Shown: one piece after another, positions 45,886-54,697 of the stretch
Layout: every line of letters begins with the position of its first letter
How positions within the stretch are numbered: position 1 is the stretch's first letter
DNA from: an uncultured Bacteroidota bacterium
GTDB lineage: Bacteria; Bacteroidota; Bacteroidia; Bacteroidales; P3
Assembly (NCBI GenBank): GCA_902788805.1
Contig: CADALO010000011.1
Coordinates: forward strand, 1-64,000
Reading direction: 5' to 3'
DNA: 64,000 nucleotides
Made by a program: the position numbers and the translations under genes
The notes under the pieces: generated by a model
Databases searched by the model: none
What the model saw: only the letters and a program-made list of their open reading frames with translations
What the model was told of the DNA's origin: nothing

Positions 45886-47763
45886 ATGCGTAAATATATG
45901 AAAATGTGTACACTTAAGAGGACGGCCGCCTTTGCGTGCGCCGCTTTGATGTGCGTGTCGCTCCTGCAATCGTGCGGTGACGGCACGTCGAATTTGAGCA
46001 ACCGTGAGGTTGCCGAGCTCCAGAGCCAGTTGGATTCCACTATGATGCTCTACACCAGATTGAAGTCTGAGAACAGCCAGTTCGACAGCCAGATGGCTGA
46101 ACGTGACAGCGTTATTACGGCCCAGGCTGCTGAAATCCAAAGCCTTATTGACCGTCTCAACGGCAAGGCGCCCGGCAAGTCTGCCGGCAGTGTGGATCAG
46201 GCTCAGCTTGACCGCAAGCAAAAGGAGATTCGCGAGAAGGAAAACACTATCAAGCAGTTGCAGAAGCGTTTGGACGAACAGAGTGCTAAAATCAAGTCGC
46301 TCCAGAGTGCCTCGAACGGCAAGGAGGGCGACTCGAAATACAAGAGCCAGGTAGCCGACCTGCAGAAGCAGATAGCCGCCCAGGAAAAGCAGATTAAGGA
46401 CCTCAAGGCTGAGACGGCTCGCCTCAAAGCCAACACCAAGGGCGACAAGACAGGCTGCGACCAGATGAAGAAGGACTATGAGAGCCAGGTGGCAGAACTG
46501 AACGGCAACATCAAGACCTATAAGATTGAGATTGCCGACCTCAACAAGCAAATCAAGTCTTTGAAAGCTGATGTGGCTTCTCTCAGAAAACAGGCCGAGA
46601 AGGAAAACGACGTTGCTGCCAGCGAGGAGTTGACGGCTGTTCGTTCGGAACTGCGTCAGATGACGGTCCAACTGAACGATTGCCGCAAGCAGAACACTCA
46701 ATATCAGAACGATGTCAAGGCTGCTAAAGAGAACCTCGCCGCAGTTAAGGCAGACTTGGCCAGTTGCCAGTCTGACCTTGCTGCAAGCCAGTCGCAGGTC
46801 AAGAACCTGCAGGCTGCACAGGGCAACCAGAACGAGGAATCGGTAAAGGCTCAGCAGGCCATTGTCCAGCAGTGCGAGAACGACAAGCAGGCTTTGCAGG
46901 GTACCATCAGCGACCTGCGTCAGCAGGTGCTGGCTATGCAGAGCCGTGTGGACCAGCTGATGGCCGAGAATGCCGCTTATGAAAGCGCTGCCTCCAAAGG
47001 CAAAACGGAAGCATCGCAGGATGCCGCTGCCGCCAAGACCATCGCCGACTTGACGGCACAGGTCGAGGCCCAGCGTAACGAGATTGCGCAGCTGCAGTCC
47101 GACCTCCAAAAGAAGAATCAGGAACTGGCCGAAGCTAAGAGTGCCAAGGGCAGCACCAAGACCACCAAGGGCAGCGTCGAGAAGCGTTTGGCCGACCTGC
47201 AGTCGCTGTGCGACAGCTATGCCGCCGAGATTGAGCGCCTGCGTGCCGAGAACGAGCAACTGAGAGGCGAGAACGCAACGCTGAAAGAGCAGGTCGCTGC
47301 AAGCTCCACTCTGTTTGCAGAGAATGAGCGTCTGCAGCAGAAGGTGAAACTGGCATCGGTTCTGGTTACGAGCGATCTTAAGGTGACACCGGGCAAGAGT
47401 GTCAAGGTAGGCAACGTTGTTAAGCCCACAACGAAGGCCGGTCAGACCAAGTTCGTCCGCATCGACTGCCGCCTGCTTGACAACAATGTTGTCGATCCCG
47501 GCTCGATGACCATCTATGCACGCATTTCAAACGCCGCCGACAGAGCCATAAGCAATGGCAATGCCGATGACTATATGTTCAATATGAACGGGGTTCAGAT
47601 GCAGTATACCACCAAGCAGGATATCGAGTTCACAGGCTCGGGCCGCACGCTGACAATGCTGTGGCGCAAGGCCGACGCTGTGGAACTGACACCTGGTCTC
47701 TACTGGGTGCGCCTCTATGCCGGCGGCTACGAGATTGGCAAGACCTCGTTTAAACTGGAGTAG
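45886..47763 (+). CDS. Long coiled-coil lipoprotein
   Basis: 625 residues. The lipobox LLQSC lies near 26-30. Residues 40-490 are almost entirely heptad-like coiled coil (KQLQKRLDEQSAKIKSLQ; DLQKQIAAQEKQIKDLKAE; IERLRAENEQLRGENATLKEQ), with some linkers. A C-terminal beta-rich domain of about 120 residues (LKVTPGKSVKVGNVVKPT ... TPGLYWVRLYAGGYEIGKTSFKLE) caps it. The arrangement suggests a periplasmic rod reaching from the outer membrane, with a binding domain at its end. The opposite strand is open over most of its length and is not a gene. Its stop is immediately next to the ATG of the MurL-MurD gene, so a shared transcript and an envelope role are likely. Confidence 0.82.
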   Translation: MRKYMKMCTLKRTAAFACAALMCVSLLQSCGDGTSNLSNREVAELQSQLDSTMMLYTRLKSENSQFDSQMAERDSVITAQAAEIQSLIDRLNGKAPGKSAGSVDQAQLDRKQKEIREKENTIKQLQKRLDEQSAKIKSLQSASNGKEGDSKYKSQVADLQKQIAAQEKQIKDLKAETARLKANTKGDKTGCDQMKKDYESQVAELNGNIKTYKIEIADLNKQIKSLKADVASLRKQAEKENDVAASEELTAVRSELRQMTVQLNDCRKQNTQYQNDVKAAKENLAAVKADLASCQSDLAASQSQVKNLQAAQGNQNEESVKAQQAIVQQCENDKQALQGTISDLRQQVLAMQSRVDQLMAENAAYESAASKGKTEASQDAAAAKTIADLTAQVEAQRNEIAQLQSDLQKKNQELAEAKSAKGSTKTTKGSVEKRLADLQSLCDSYAAEIERLRAENEQLRGENATLKEQVAASSTLFAENERLQQKVKLASVLVTSDLKVTPGKSVKVGNVVKPTTKAGQTKFVRIDCRLLDNNVVDPGSMTIYARISNAADRAISNGNADDYMFNMNGVQMQYTTKQDIEFTGSGRTLTMLWRKADAVELTPGLYWVRLYAGGYEIGKTSFKLE

Positions 47764-50520
47764 ATGTCTAAACAGAAATTATATAACACCTATCGTGGAA
47801 TGTTCCCCGAGTTCATCTACGATAGCTATGAATATGATGTGCAGCCTTACGGTATGCACATCTCTTTTTGTTTCAGGATGATGGCGGCAGCCCGCAAGGG
47901 CATTGCGGACAGCGGACTTGTGTTCCGCCCCACGGCCTTCATCCCGTCGCGGCCTTTCCTGCACCCCGACAGGTTGGCGAAAGAGACGCTCGACAGCCTG
48001 GTGTTCAACATAGGTATGATTGAGCTGGTCAGCTACTGGAAGTGTTACTGTCCGCCGAAGGTGACGGTCAAGCCTTTCAAACTGACGGACAGCCAGGTGG
48101 CATTCTGGAAAAAGCTGTTTTTTAACGGCTTGGGCGAGTTCTTCTACACCAACGGAATCGCTGCCTCGCAGGATGATTTTATGACTATTGTGTCGGAGGG
48201 GCAGATGCCGTTCCAACCAATCGACGACAGTCTGTTTGAGGCTTCTGATGCTGTCGCCGAGAGTCATATTGTCCCGATAGGCGGAGGCAAGGACTCGGTG
48301 GTGACGTTGGAACTGCTTAGCGGCGAGCACGGAACGGAGGGCGGACAGCTTGGAATGGACAAGGCTTGCCGTCCATTGCCGCTGATTATGAACCCGCGTG
48401 GCGCTACGGTTGAGTGCGTGCGCCGTGCCGGGTATGAGCTTGACGATGTGATTGTTATCAAGCGTTCTATCCATCCGTTGCTGCTTGAGCTCAATGGCAA
48501 GGGCGCTTTGAACGGCCATACGCCTTTCAGCGCTATGCTGGCATTCTATTGCCTTCTGGCATCGGCACTTACGGGTCGCCGCTATCGCGTTGCCTTGTCG
48601 AACGAAAGCAGTGCCAATGAGAGCACTGTGGCCGGCACTTCGGTGAACCACCAGTACTCGAAGAGCCTTGAGTTTGAGAATGATTTCCGGGCGTATGTGG
48701 CTGCAAACTTGTCGCGTAAAGTTGAGTATTATAGCTTTTTGCGACCTCTGAGCGAATTGCAGATTGCAATGCTCTTCTCGCGTTTCGGGCATTATTTCGA
48801 CGTGTTCAAGAGCTGCAACGTCGGCAGCAAGGAGGATATCTGGTGCGGCCATTGCGCTAAGTGCCTGTTTGCTTATATCATTCTTTCGCCATTCATCGAG
48901 CCGGAGCGCCTGAATGCCATTTTCGGCAAGAATATGCTTGATGACTGTAATTTGCAGCTTGAGTTCCAGCAGCTTATAGGCAAGGCGGAAACCAAGCCCT
49001 TTGAGTGCGTTGGTACCGTTGGCGAGGTGAACGATGCGCTGTCGATGACGCTGTCGAAATGGTATAGTGGCAACAGATCAATGCCGGCGTTATTGGCTGG
49101 TTATAAGCCCCATCCGATTGCGAATGACTTGTATGGCATTCAGAGTGAGCATAATCTGCAAGCCGACGACTTGCGTGCTCTGACCTCGGCTCTGCACCAA
49201 TCCGTAGGCGTGGAGAATATGGTGGCATACAAGGGACTGTTCAACTTTTTTGTGGGCAAGGAGGTGCTGATTGCCGGCTACGGCCGCGAAGGAAAGAGTA
49301 GCCACAACCTGCTTCAACGCTTGTTTCCGACGCGCCGCTTCGATATTGCCTGCAACAATGAAGAGATTGATGCCGCACTGAAGGCAAAACGCTATGATGT
49401 GATACTGAAGTCGCCGGGCATTCCGACATATTTCTTTGATGGTAAGTGTGATATGGATGTAATTACATCGCAGACAGACCTCTTTCTGCGTTACTGTGGT
49501 GTGACAGTCTTTGGCATCACTGGCACGAAAGGCAAGAGCACGACGGCCAATCTTCTATATCACGTACTGAAAGAGGCTGGTCACAAGGTTGTTATGGCCG
49601 GCAATATGGGTATACCGTTGTTCGATGTACTCGACGGCTTGTCGCAGGACACCACGGTGGTGGCCGAACTGAGTTGCCATCAGCTTGAGAACATACACAA
49701 GGCACCAACCTATTCAGCTGTACTTAATCTGTTTCCGGAGCATTTGGACCACTACAGGAGCTATGGCGACTATGAGCGGGCCAAGATGCAGATTGCACTG
49801 AAGCAGGACAAAGTCGGTAGGTTCTATTATTGTTCTGATAACGAGGATTTATCGGCGCAGGTACGGATGCTTAAGGCGGAGATTTCTTCGAGTATAGTCG
49901 CATATAGTCTCCAAGAAGCACTGAATGACGGTTTTGTTACCTCTGTCAAAACGGAGCTGAGAGGGAACCATAACTTGTCGAACATTTACCTGGTGTGGCT
50001 ACTGGCGCAGAACTATAATGTCTCGGAAGAGGCCTTTGCTCAGGCTGTTGAATCTTTCCAAAGCCTTGAACACAGACTGGAGAGGGTGGCTGCCGTTGAC
50101 GGTGTGACATATTATAACGACTCGATATCCACTATTCCCCAGACGACTATTGCCGCACTCGAGGCCTTGAAAGAGGTTGACACACTGATATTAGGCGGTT
50201 TTAACAGAGGCATAGACTATGCTCCACTGACTGATTACCTGATGAATACGCCTTTGGGACGGAAGGTGAGGAATGTGGTCCTGTTCGGTTCCGCAGGCGA
50301 AGAGATAGCCAAAGGGTTGAAGGATAGGAATATGCTGTGCCATTTCAGCAGTGACTATTCGATGGAGGAGGCGGTGAAGTTTGCCGCAGCCAACACCTGT
50401 AACGGCGGAATATGCCTGCTGTCGCCGGCCGCGTCAAGCTACGACCACTACAAGAACTTCGAGTACAGGGGAAAAGACTTCAAGGATGAAGTCGGTAAAT
50501 TAAGTACTGGCAGCAAATGA
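47764..50520 (+). CDS. Fusion of MurL-like epimerase and MurD-like ligase
   Basis: 918 residues in two parts. Residues 1-450 resemble MurL, the ATP-dependent epimerase that converts the terminal L-Glu of UDP-MurNAc-L-Ala-L-Glu to D-Glu: PIGGGKDS (171-178) is the nucleotide loop, NESSANES follows near 280, and a Cys cluster C351, C361, C364, C367 (WCGHCAKC) could bind a metal. Residues 495-918 are MurD-like: Rossmann start VLIAGYGREGKS, ATP loop GTKGKST (587-593), NLFPEHLDHY, YNDSISTIPQTT (replacing the usual DSKATN), and ILGGFNRGIDY. In Xanthomonas a separate MurD2 adds L-Glu and MurL then epimerises it. Here both steps appear to be on one chain. Recognition of MurL is by motif only. Confidence 0.76.
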   Translation: MSKQKLYNTYRGMFPEFIYDSYEYDVQPYGMHISFCFRMMAAARKGIADSGLVFRPTAFIPSRPFLHPDRLAKETLDSLVFNIGMIELVSYWKCYCPPKVTVKPFKLTDSQVAFWKKLFFNGLGEFFYTNGIAASQDDFMTIVSEGQMPFQPIDDSLFEASDAVAESHIVPIGGGKDSVVTLELLSGEHGTEGGQLGMDKACRPLPLIMNPRGATVECVRRAGYELDDVIVIKRSIHPLLLELNGKGALNGHTPFSAMLAFYCLLASALTGRRYRVALSNESSANESTVAGTSVNHQYSKSLEFENDFRAYVAANLSRKVEYYSFLRPLSELQIAMLFSRFGHYFDVFKSCNVGSKEDIWCGHCAKCLFAYIILSPFIEPERLNAIFGKNMLDDCNLQLEFQQLIGKAETKPFECVGTVGEVNDALSMTLSKWYSGNRSMPALLAGYKPHPIANDLYGIQSEHNLQADDLRALTSALHQSVGVENMVAYKGLFNFFVGKEVLIAGYGREGKSSHNLLQRLFPTRRFDIACNNEEIDAALKAKRYDVILKSPGIPTYFFDGKCDMDVITSQTDLFLRYCGVTVFGITGTKGKSTTANLLYHVLKEAGHKVVMAGNMGIPLFDVLDGLSQDTTVVAELSCHQLENIHKAPTYSAVLNLFPEHLDHYRSYGDYERAKMQIALKQDKVGRFYYCSDNEDLSAQVRMLKAEISSSIVAYSLQEALNDGFVTSVKTELRGNHNLSNIYLVWLLAQNYNVSEEAFAQAVESFQSLEHRLERVAAVDGVTYYNDSISTIPQTTIAALEALKEVDTLILGGFNRGIDYAPLTDYLMNTPLGRKVRNVVLFGSAGEEIAKGLKDRNMLCHFSSDYSMEEAVKFAAANTCNGGICLLSPAASSYDHYKNFEYRGKDFKDEVGKLSTGSK

Positions 50521-51596
50521 ATGCGAAGAAGGATATAGTTGATATCAGGCGTGAACTTCACAACAACCCGGGCGTTTCCGGTGATGAATCGTATGCACAC
50601 AATCTGATAGTGGAGTTTATCAAAGGTCTGAACCCGACGGAGTTGAACTCGAATGTCGGTGGGTACGGAGTTGTGGCTTACTGGAAAAGTAGCAATGCCG
50701 ACGCCACAACAATTGCATTCCGTGCTGATACTGACGCACTTCCGATAGGGCACCGGTGCGGGCACGACGGCCATACCGCAATAATGCTTCGCTTTGCCGA
50801 GATCGTTTCTGCGTCGAAACTGAAGCACAATATAGTGCTGATATTCCAACCAGAGGAGGAGACTGGCAAAGGTGCCAAGAAAATAGTAGACAGCGGATTG
50901 CTGGACAAGTATGGCGTGCAGGCCGTCTTCGGGCTGCATAACCTGCCGGGGTTTGCCGAGGGGAAGGTGGTACTCAACCGCAATACGTTTGCTGCAGCCT
51001 CTTGCGGTGTGATATACACGCTGACAGGCCGCCAGACGCACGCTTCTACACCCGAGATGGGCCTCAACCCAGGCTTGGCGATAGCGGAAATGATAGAGCG
51101 CTTTGACAAACTCAACGTATACAGTGGCAGGAATTTACGTCTGTCGACCCTGATTTGTTGCAGGGTTGGAGACGAGGCGTTCGGCACTTCGGCGGGCAAG
51201 GGCGAGGTGATGTTTACATTGCGCACGCTGACCAATGACGGAATGTCGGACCTTATGAAATCCGCTGATGCCATTGCGTCAGAGGCCGCTCAACGCCACG
51301 GCCTTAAGCTTGAAAAGCAGTTGCGCGAGCCCTTTAAGGCTACCGAGAATACCCCGGAAATGGTTGAACAGCTGCACGATATCTTCTCCAACTTGAACGT
51401 AATGTATGCGGAATCGCCATTCCGTTGGTCAGAGGATTTTGCGGAATACCTGCAAAAGTACCGCGGAGCCTTCTTCGGCTTGGGCAGTGGCGAGAACCAA
51501 CCCGAGCTGCACCATCCGAGTTACAACTTCCCGGACGGCATCATTGACGCCGGGGCCAAATGCTTTGAATTAATAATGAATAACATAGAATTATGA
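50517..51596 (+). CDS. M20-family amidohydrolase/peptidase
   Basis: 359 residues. The M20 metal and catalytic residues are in place: GHRCGHDGHTAI (near 80-92), the catalytic EEE in FQPEEETGKGA, GLHNLPG, and the C-terminal HHPSYNFPDG. A dimerisation-like domain lies near 165-270. The sequence is closest in style to hippurate/N-acyl-amino-acid or diaminopimelate-deacetylase-type amidohydrolases. It has no signal peptide, so it is cytoplasmic. It overlaps the fusion gene by four bases and the next dipeptidase by four, suggesting co-translation and a role in turnover of N-acyl amino acids or muropeptide fragments. Substrate unknown. Confidence 0.87.
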   Translation: MNAKKDIVDIRRELHNNPGVSGDESYAHNLIVEFIKGLNPTELNSNVGGYGVVAYWKSSNADATTIAFRADTDALPIGHRCGHDGHTAIMLRFAEIVSASKLKHNIVLIFQPEEETGKGAKKIVDSGLLDKYGVQAVFGLHNLPGFAEGKVVLNRNTFAAASCGVIYTLTGRQTHASTPEMGLNPGLAIAEMIERFDKLNVYSGRNLRLSTLICCRVGDEAFGTSAGKGEVMFTLRTLTNDGMSDLMKSADAIASEAAQRHGLKLEKQLREPFKATENTPEMVEQLHDIFSNLNVMYAESPFRWSEDFAEYLQKYRGAFFGLGSGENQPELHHPSYNFPDGIIDAGAKCFELIMNNIEL

Positions 51597-53212
51597 AAAG
51601 ATCAGTTATCTTAGTCAGTTTGCTTCTGGTTGTAGGCTTGGCCTTCGGTCAGGACTTTAACTCGCAACTGGTTGACGGCCAGTCGTGCACGTCTATTATG
51701 GTCGGCAAAAAAGCCTCGACCGACGGCAGTGTCATCACCAGTCACACCTGCGACGGTCGTTACCGCACGTGGATGACGATGGAGCCGGCGCGCGATTACA
51801 AGGCCGGTGAGCGTCATACAGTACGCAAAGGCACGATGCATACCGCCTTTCGCAACGACACTACCGGAGTCAAGGTGGCTGGCACCATCCCGCAGGTGCG
51901 CCACACCTACGCCTATCTCAATACAGCCTATCCCTGCCTGAATGAGAAGCAGTTGGCTATTGGCGAAACCACATTCGGCGGCCCCGATATTATGCAGAAC
52001 AAGAACGGTATGTTCCTGATTGAAGAGCTCGAGCGTGTGGCCTTGATGCGATGCGACAATGCTCGCGACGCCATTCGGCTGATAGGAAGCTTAGTTAAGG
52101 AATATGGCTATGGCGACGGCGGCGAGTGCATCACCATTGCCGACAAGAATGAGGTCTGGCAGATGGAGATACTCGGCGAAGGTCCCGACAAGATAGGTGG
52201 CGTATGGGTGGCGCAGCGCGTGCCCGACAACGCCGTTGCCGTGAGTGCCAACATTCCTCGCATCGGCAAGCTGCAACGCAATAACAAAGAGTACTTTATG
52301 TGCTCCGACAATATTGAAGAGGTGGCCAAGAAACTGAATCTCTGGGACGGAACGGGTGACTTCGTTTGGTGGAAATCGTTCAATGCAAGTTACGCCAACG
52401 GCAAGAACTTCCGCGAACGCGAGTTTTTCATTCTCAATGCCTTGGCTCCGTCGCTGGGTCTCTCGATGGATATGGACGAACTGCCATTCTCCGTCGTTCC
52501 CGACCAAAATGTAGACGCTACCGACGTGATGCAGCTTCTGCGCTCAACCTACGAGGGCACCGATATGGATATGTGCCGCAATATCAAGATGGTAGCCAAC
52601 CGCCGCCAAAAAGACGGCACACAGTATAAAGATACAATTGTAAGCCCGCTGGCCAATCCCTGGATGGGCGGCAATATGCAGAACACGCTCAACTATCTGA
52701 AGCCCGGCACTGTCGACTTCAAACGCACCGTAAGCGTGGCGTGGTGCTCCTATTCCTTTGTGGCACAGCTGCGTGACTGGCTGCCCGACGAGGTGGGCGG
52801 CGTCTGCTGGGTGGCCGTCGACAATCCTGGCCAGAGTCCGCGAGTGCCTATATTCTGCGGCAACAGCCGTCTGCCGAAGGCCTACGAACTGTGCGGCCAC
52901 AAGCAGTACAACGACAATGCCGTGCTGTGGCAGTTCCGCAAAGCCAACAAGCTGGCCACCGTTGCCTGGCAGCGCACCCGCGACGATATGATGAAGGCCG
53001 TGCTCGACAACGAACGCGACGCCTTCAAGGGCCTGGCAGAACTGGAAAGCAGCGTGAAAAGCCTTAAGGCACGCGAGGATGAGGATTTCAATCCCGCCAA
53101 TCAGATTGCCAACCTGCTCAACGACTATACCTATCGCGTCTACGACAAGGCAGCATACGACTGGCGTCAGCTCGAAGCCAAGTTCTGGCAGATGTTCGGC
53201 AGTGGATTCTGA
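51593..53212 (+). CDS. Secreted C69-family dipeptidase
   Basis: 539 residues. After a signal peptide (about 1-20) a short propeptide-like stretch leads to the N-terminal nucleophile Cys32 in GQSCTSIMVGK, exposed on processing. The body has the Ntn-hydrolase features of PepD/C69 (ASTDGSVITSHTCDG; GDGGECITIADKNEVWQMEI; IPRIG). The enzyme cleaves dipeptides with broad specificity. With its signal peptide it should act in the periplasm or outside. It is the last gene of the coiled-coil, MurL-MurD, M20, C69 run. Possible role: recovery of dipeptides, including peptidoglycan-derived ones, by inference from context. Confidence 0.9.
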   Translation: MKRSVILVSLLLVVGLAFGQDFNSQLVDGQSCTSIMVGKKASTDGSVITSHTCDGRYRTWMTMEPARDYKAGERHTVRKGTMHTAFRNDTTGVKVAGTIPQVRHTYAYLNTAYPCLNEKQLAIGETTFGGPDIMQNKNGMFLIEELERVALMRCDNARDAIRLIGSLVKEYGYGDGGECITIADKNEVWQMEILGEGPDKIGGVWVAQRVPDNAVAVSANIPRIGKLQRNNKEYFMCSDNIEEVAKKLNLWDGTGDFVWWKSFNASYANGKNFREREFFILNALAPSLGLSMDMDELPFSVVPDQNVDATDVMQLLRSTYEGTDMDMCRNIKMVANRRQKDGTQYKDTIVSPLANPWMGGNMQNTLNYLKPGTVDFKRTVSVAWCSYSFVAQLRDWLPDEVGGVCWVAVDNPGQSPRVPIFCGNSRLPKAYELCGHKQYNDNAVLWQFRKANKLATVAWQRTRDDMMKAVLDNERDAFKGLAELESSVKSLKAREDEDFNPANQIANLLNDYTYRVYDKAAYDWRQLEAKFWQMFGSGF

Positions 53213-53232
53213 TAGCCTGACGGCATAAACAA

Positions 53233-53264
53233 ACGCGCCCACATCGGCACGATGTAGGGCGCGT
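53233..53264. terminator. Hairpin after the C69 dipeptidase gene
   Basis: ACGCGCCC plus ACATCG pair with CGATGT plus GGGCGCGT around GCA with one bulge. There is no T run, so it may stabilise the mRNA end rather than terminate transcription. Confidence 0.5.
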
Positions 53265-53291
53265 GGAAACGCAAACATAATATCTGTATCT

Positions 53292-53627
53292 ATGGTGATA
53301 GATTTCAACAAGATAGACGAAGTTGCCAACCCTAACTTCAAAGGCGGAGAGGGCGACACAATGTTCCGCACCTTCAACGACGGCACGAACAAGATAATGC
53401 GCGGACGGCTCGAGGTGGGCTGCTCGATAGGCTACCACAGCCACGAGACCAACAGCGAAATCATATTCATCCTCAGCGGTGAGGCACGCTGCCTCTACGA
53501 CGACGGCGAAGAGCGCCTGACGGTCGGCCAATGCCACTACTGTCCGCAGGGTCACTCGCACAGCCTTATCAACGCCAGCGCAACCGAGCCACTGCTGTTC
53601 TTCGCCGTGGTGCCAGAGCATAAATAA
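53292..53627 (+). CDS. Small single-domain cupin
   Basis: 111 residues, one cupin barrel. The metal-binding motif 1 is GYHSHETNSEIIFILSG (His, His, Glu spaced normally) and motif 2 is CPQGHSHSL. The core looks like other conserved-barrel cupins without a signal peptide. Such proteins bind metals or small carboxylates, and the specific function is not predictable. It follows the C69 gene hairpin after 28 bases, and TfoX and Ogt follow on the same strand; these may be separate transcripts. No canonical promoter was recognised. Confidence 0.85.
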   Translation: MVIDFNKIDEVANPNFKGGEGDTMFRTFNDGTNKIMRGRLEVGCSIGYHSHETNSEIIFILSGEARCLYDDGEERLTVGQCHYCPQGHSHSLINASATEPLLFFAVVPEHK

Positions 53628-53679
53628 TAAGGCTTAACATTCAGGCAATCAATTATTCAGACAATAAACCGACCGACCA

Positions 53680-54003
53680 ATGGCAAGCAACGCAGACTTT
53701 GTACAGTACATCGTCGACCAATGCAGCGGGGCAGGCGAGGTCACCGTCCGCAAGATGTTCGGCGACTACGGCATCTACTGCTACGGCAAAATCTTCGGCC
53801 TTATAAGCGACAACGGCTTCTACGTGAAGCCCACCGATGCGGGCCGCGCCCTTCTTCGCACCGAAGAGCTGCGCCCTCCCTACGATGGCGCCAAGCCATA
53901 CTTCTACATAGAAGACATTGACGACCGCGACTACCTGTCGGCACTGGTGAAGGCCACCTGCGACGCACTTCCCGAGCCGAAGCCCAAAGCCAAGAAGAAA
54001 TGA
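53680..54003 (+). CDS. TfoX N-terminal-domain protein
   Basis: 107 residues. The TfoX/Sxy N-terminal domain is recognisable: VRKMFGDYGIYCYGKIFGLI, then VKPTDAGRALL and PPYDGAKPYFYIEDIDDRD. In gamma-proteobacteria TfoX (Sxy) helps CRP switch on competence genes. Stand-alone N-terminal domains in Bacteroidetes have no known role. Its last four bases overlap the ogt start. It ends in a Lys-rich tail (PKPKAKKK). A coupled role in DNA metabolism is possible but not shown. Confidence 0.85.
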   Translation: MASNADFVQYIVDQCSGAGEVTVRKMFGDYGIYCYGKIFGLISDNGFYVKPTDAGRALLRTEELRPPYDGAKPYFYIEDIDDRDYLSALVKATCDALPEPKPKAKKK

Positions 54004-54449
54004 CTGCCAAGCAGTTATACTCATCGCCGCTTGGCATTTTAGAAGTGGAATGCGATGGCGTGGCGCTGACTGCACTGCGTTTCGCTACAGCCGCCGACGC
54101 TGCTGTGTCCACCAATATTCCGGCCGATATTCAGCGCTGGCTCGACTGCTATTTCAGCGGCAGCCGCCCCGATTATGTGCCGCCCCTTAAACTGCAAGGC
54201 ACTGCCTTTCAGCAGCGTGTGTGGTGCGAACTGCTGGCGATACCCTACGGACGGACCACCACCTACGGCGAAATCGCCCGACGCATCGGGTGCCGCTCGG
54301 CGCAGGCTGTGGGGCAGGCCGTGGGCCGCAACCCCATAGCTGTCGTCGTTCCCTGCCATCGCGTCGTCGGTGCCGACGGCACACTTACGGGCTATGCCTA
54401 CGGTCTCGAGCTGAAGCGCCGGCTGTTAGAGTTGGAGAACAGAAACTAA
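54000..54449 (+). CDS. ogt: Methylated-DNA--protein-cysteine methyltransferase
   Basis: 149 residues. The active site PCHRV (about 118-122) is present, along with the DNA-binding segment YGRTTTYGEIARRIG and the GRNPIAVVVPCHRVVG core. The enzyme moves the alkyl group of O6-alkylguanine to its own Cys and is used once. The N-terminal part is short, as in Ogt rather than Ada. It overlaps the TfoX-like gene by four bases, so they are translated together. After it comes a 333-base gap with the promoter and inverted repeat of the next gene. Confidence 0.94.
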   Translation: MTAKQLYSSPLGILEVECDGVALTALRFATAADAAVSTNIPADIQRWLDCYFSGSRPDYVPPLKLQGTAFQQRVWCELLAIPYGRTTTYGEIARRIGCRSAQAVGQAVGRNPIAVVVPCHRVVGADGTLTGYAYGLELKRRLLELENRN

Positions 54450-54511
54450 GCCCGTTGCCGAAGCGCAAGGCCTTCCGGCAGACGGCAAAACACTTTTTTA
54501 ACACTTTCGTT

Positions 54512-54542
54512 TTTGTAAATCCGTAAAAAGTATGTATCTTTG
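54512..54542 (+). promoter_or_regulatory. Promoter of the 240-residue unknown protein gene
   Basis: TTTG (54512-54515) and TATCTTTG (54535-54542) are separated by 19 bases. The ATG is at 54783, leaving a leader of about 235 bases that contains the inverted repeat at 54601-54697. No gene is visible in 54450-54782. Confidence 0.75.
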
Positions 54543-54600
54543 CATTACGAACGACGAGAACGCTATGCGGATAAGCCGTTGATTATTAGTATCAACACCG

Positions 54601-54697
54601 TTCGTTGTCCGTTTGTTGTCCGCTCGTTGTCCGATTGTTGTCCGATCATTGATCGGACAACAATCGGACAACAAACGGACAACGAACGGACAACGAG
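54601..54697. repeat. Imperfect 48-bp inverted repeat of TTGTCCGnTTG units in an mRNA leader
   Basis: Four TTGTCCG units on the left (54601-54648) are mirrored by four CGGACAA units on the right (54650-54697), with about four mismatches. The unit is the same as in the element at 45635-45713. Lying between the promoter at 54512-54542 and the start codon, it would form a stable RNA hairpin in the leader. Confidence 0.88.

Noticed and set aside
45838..47259. 473-codon minus-strand frame opposite the coiled-coil gene
   Set aside because: Leu-rich low-complexity complement of the coiled-coil codons; no start context or homologous pattern.
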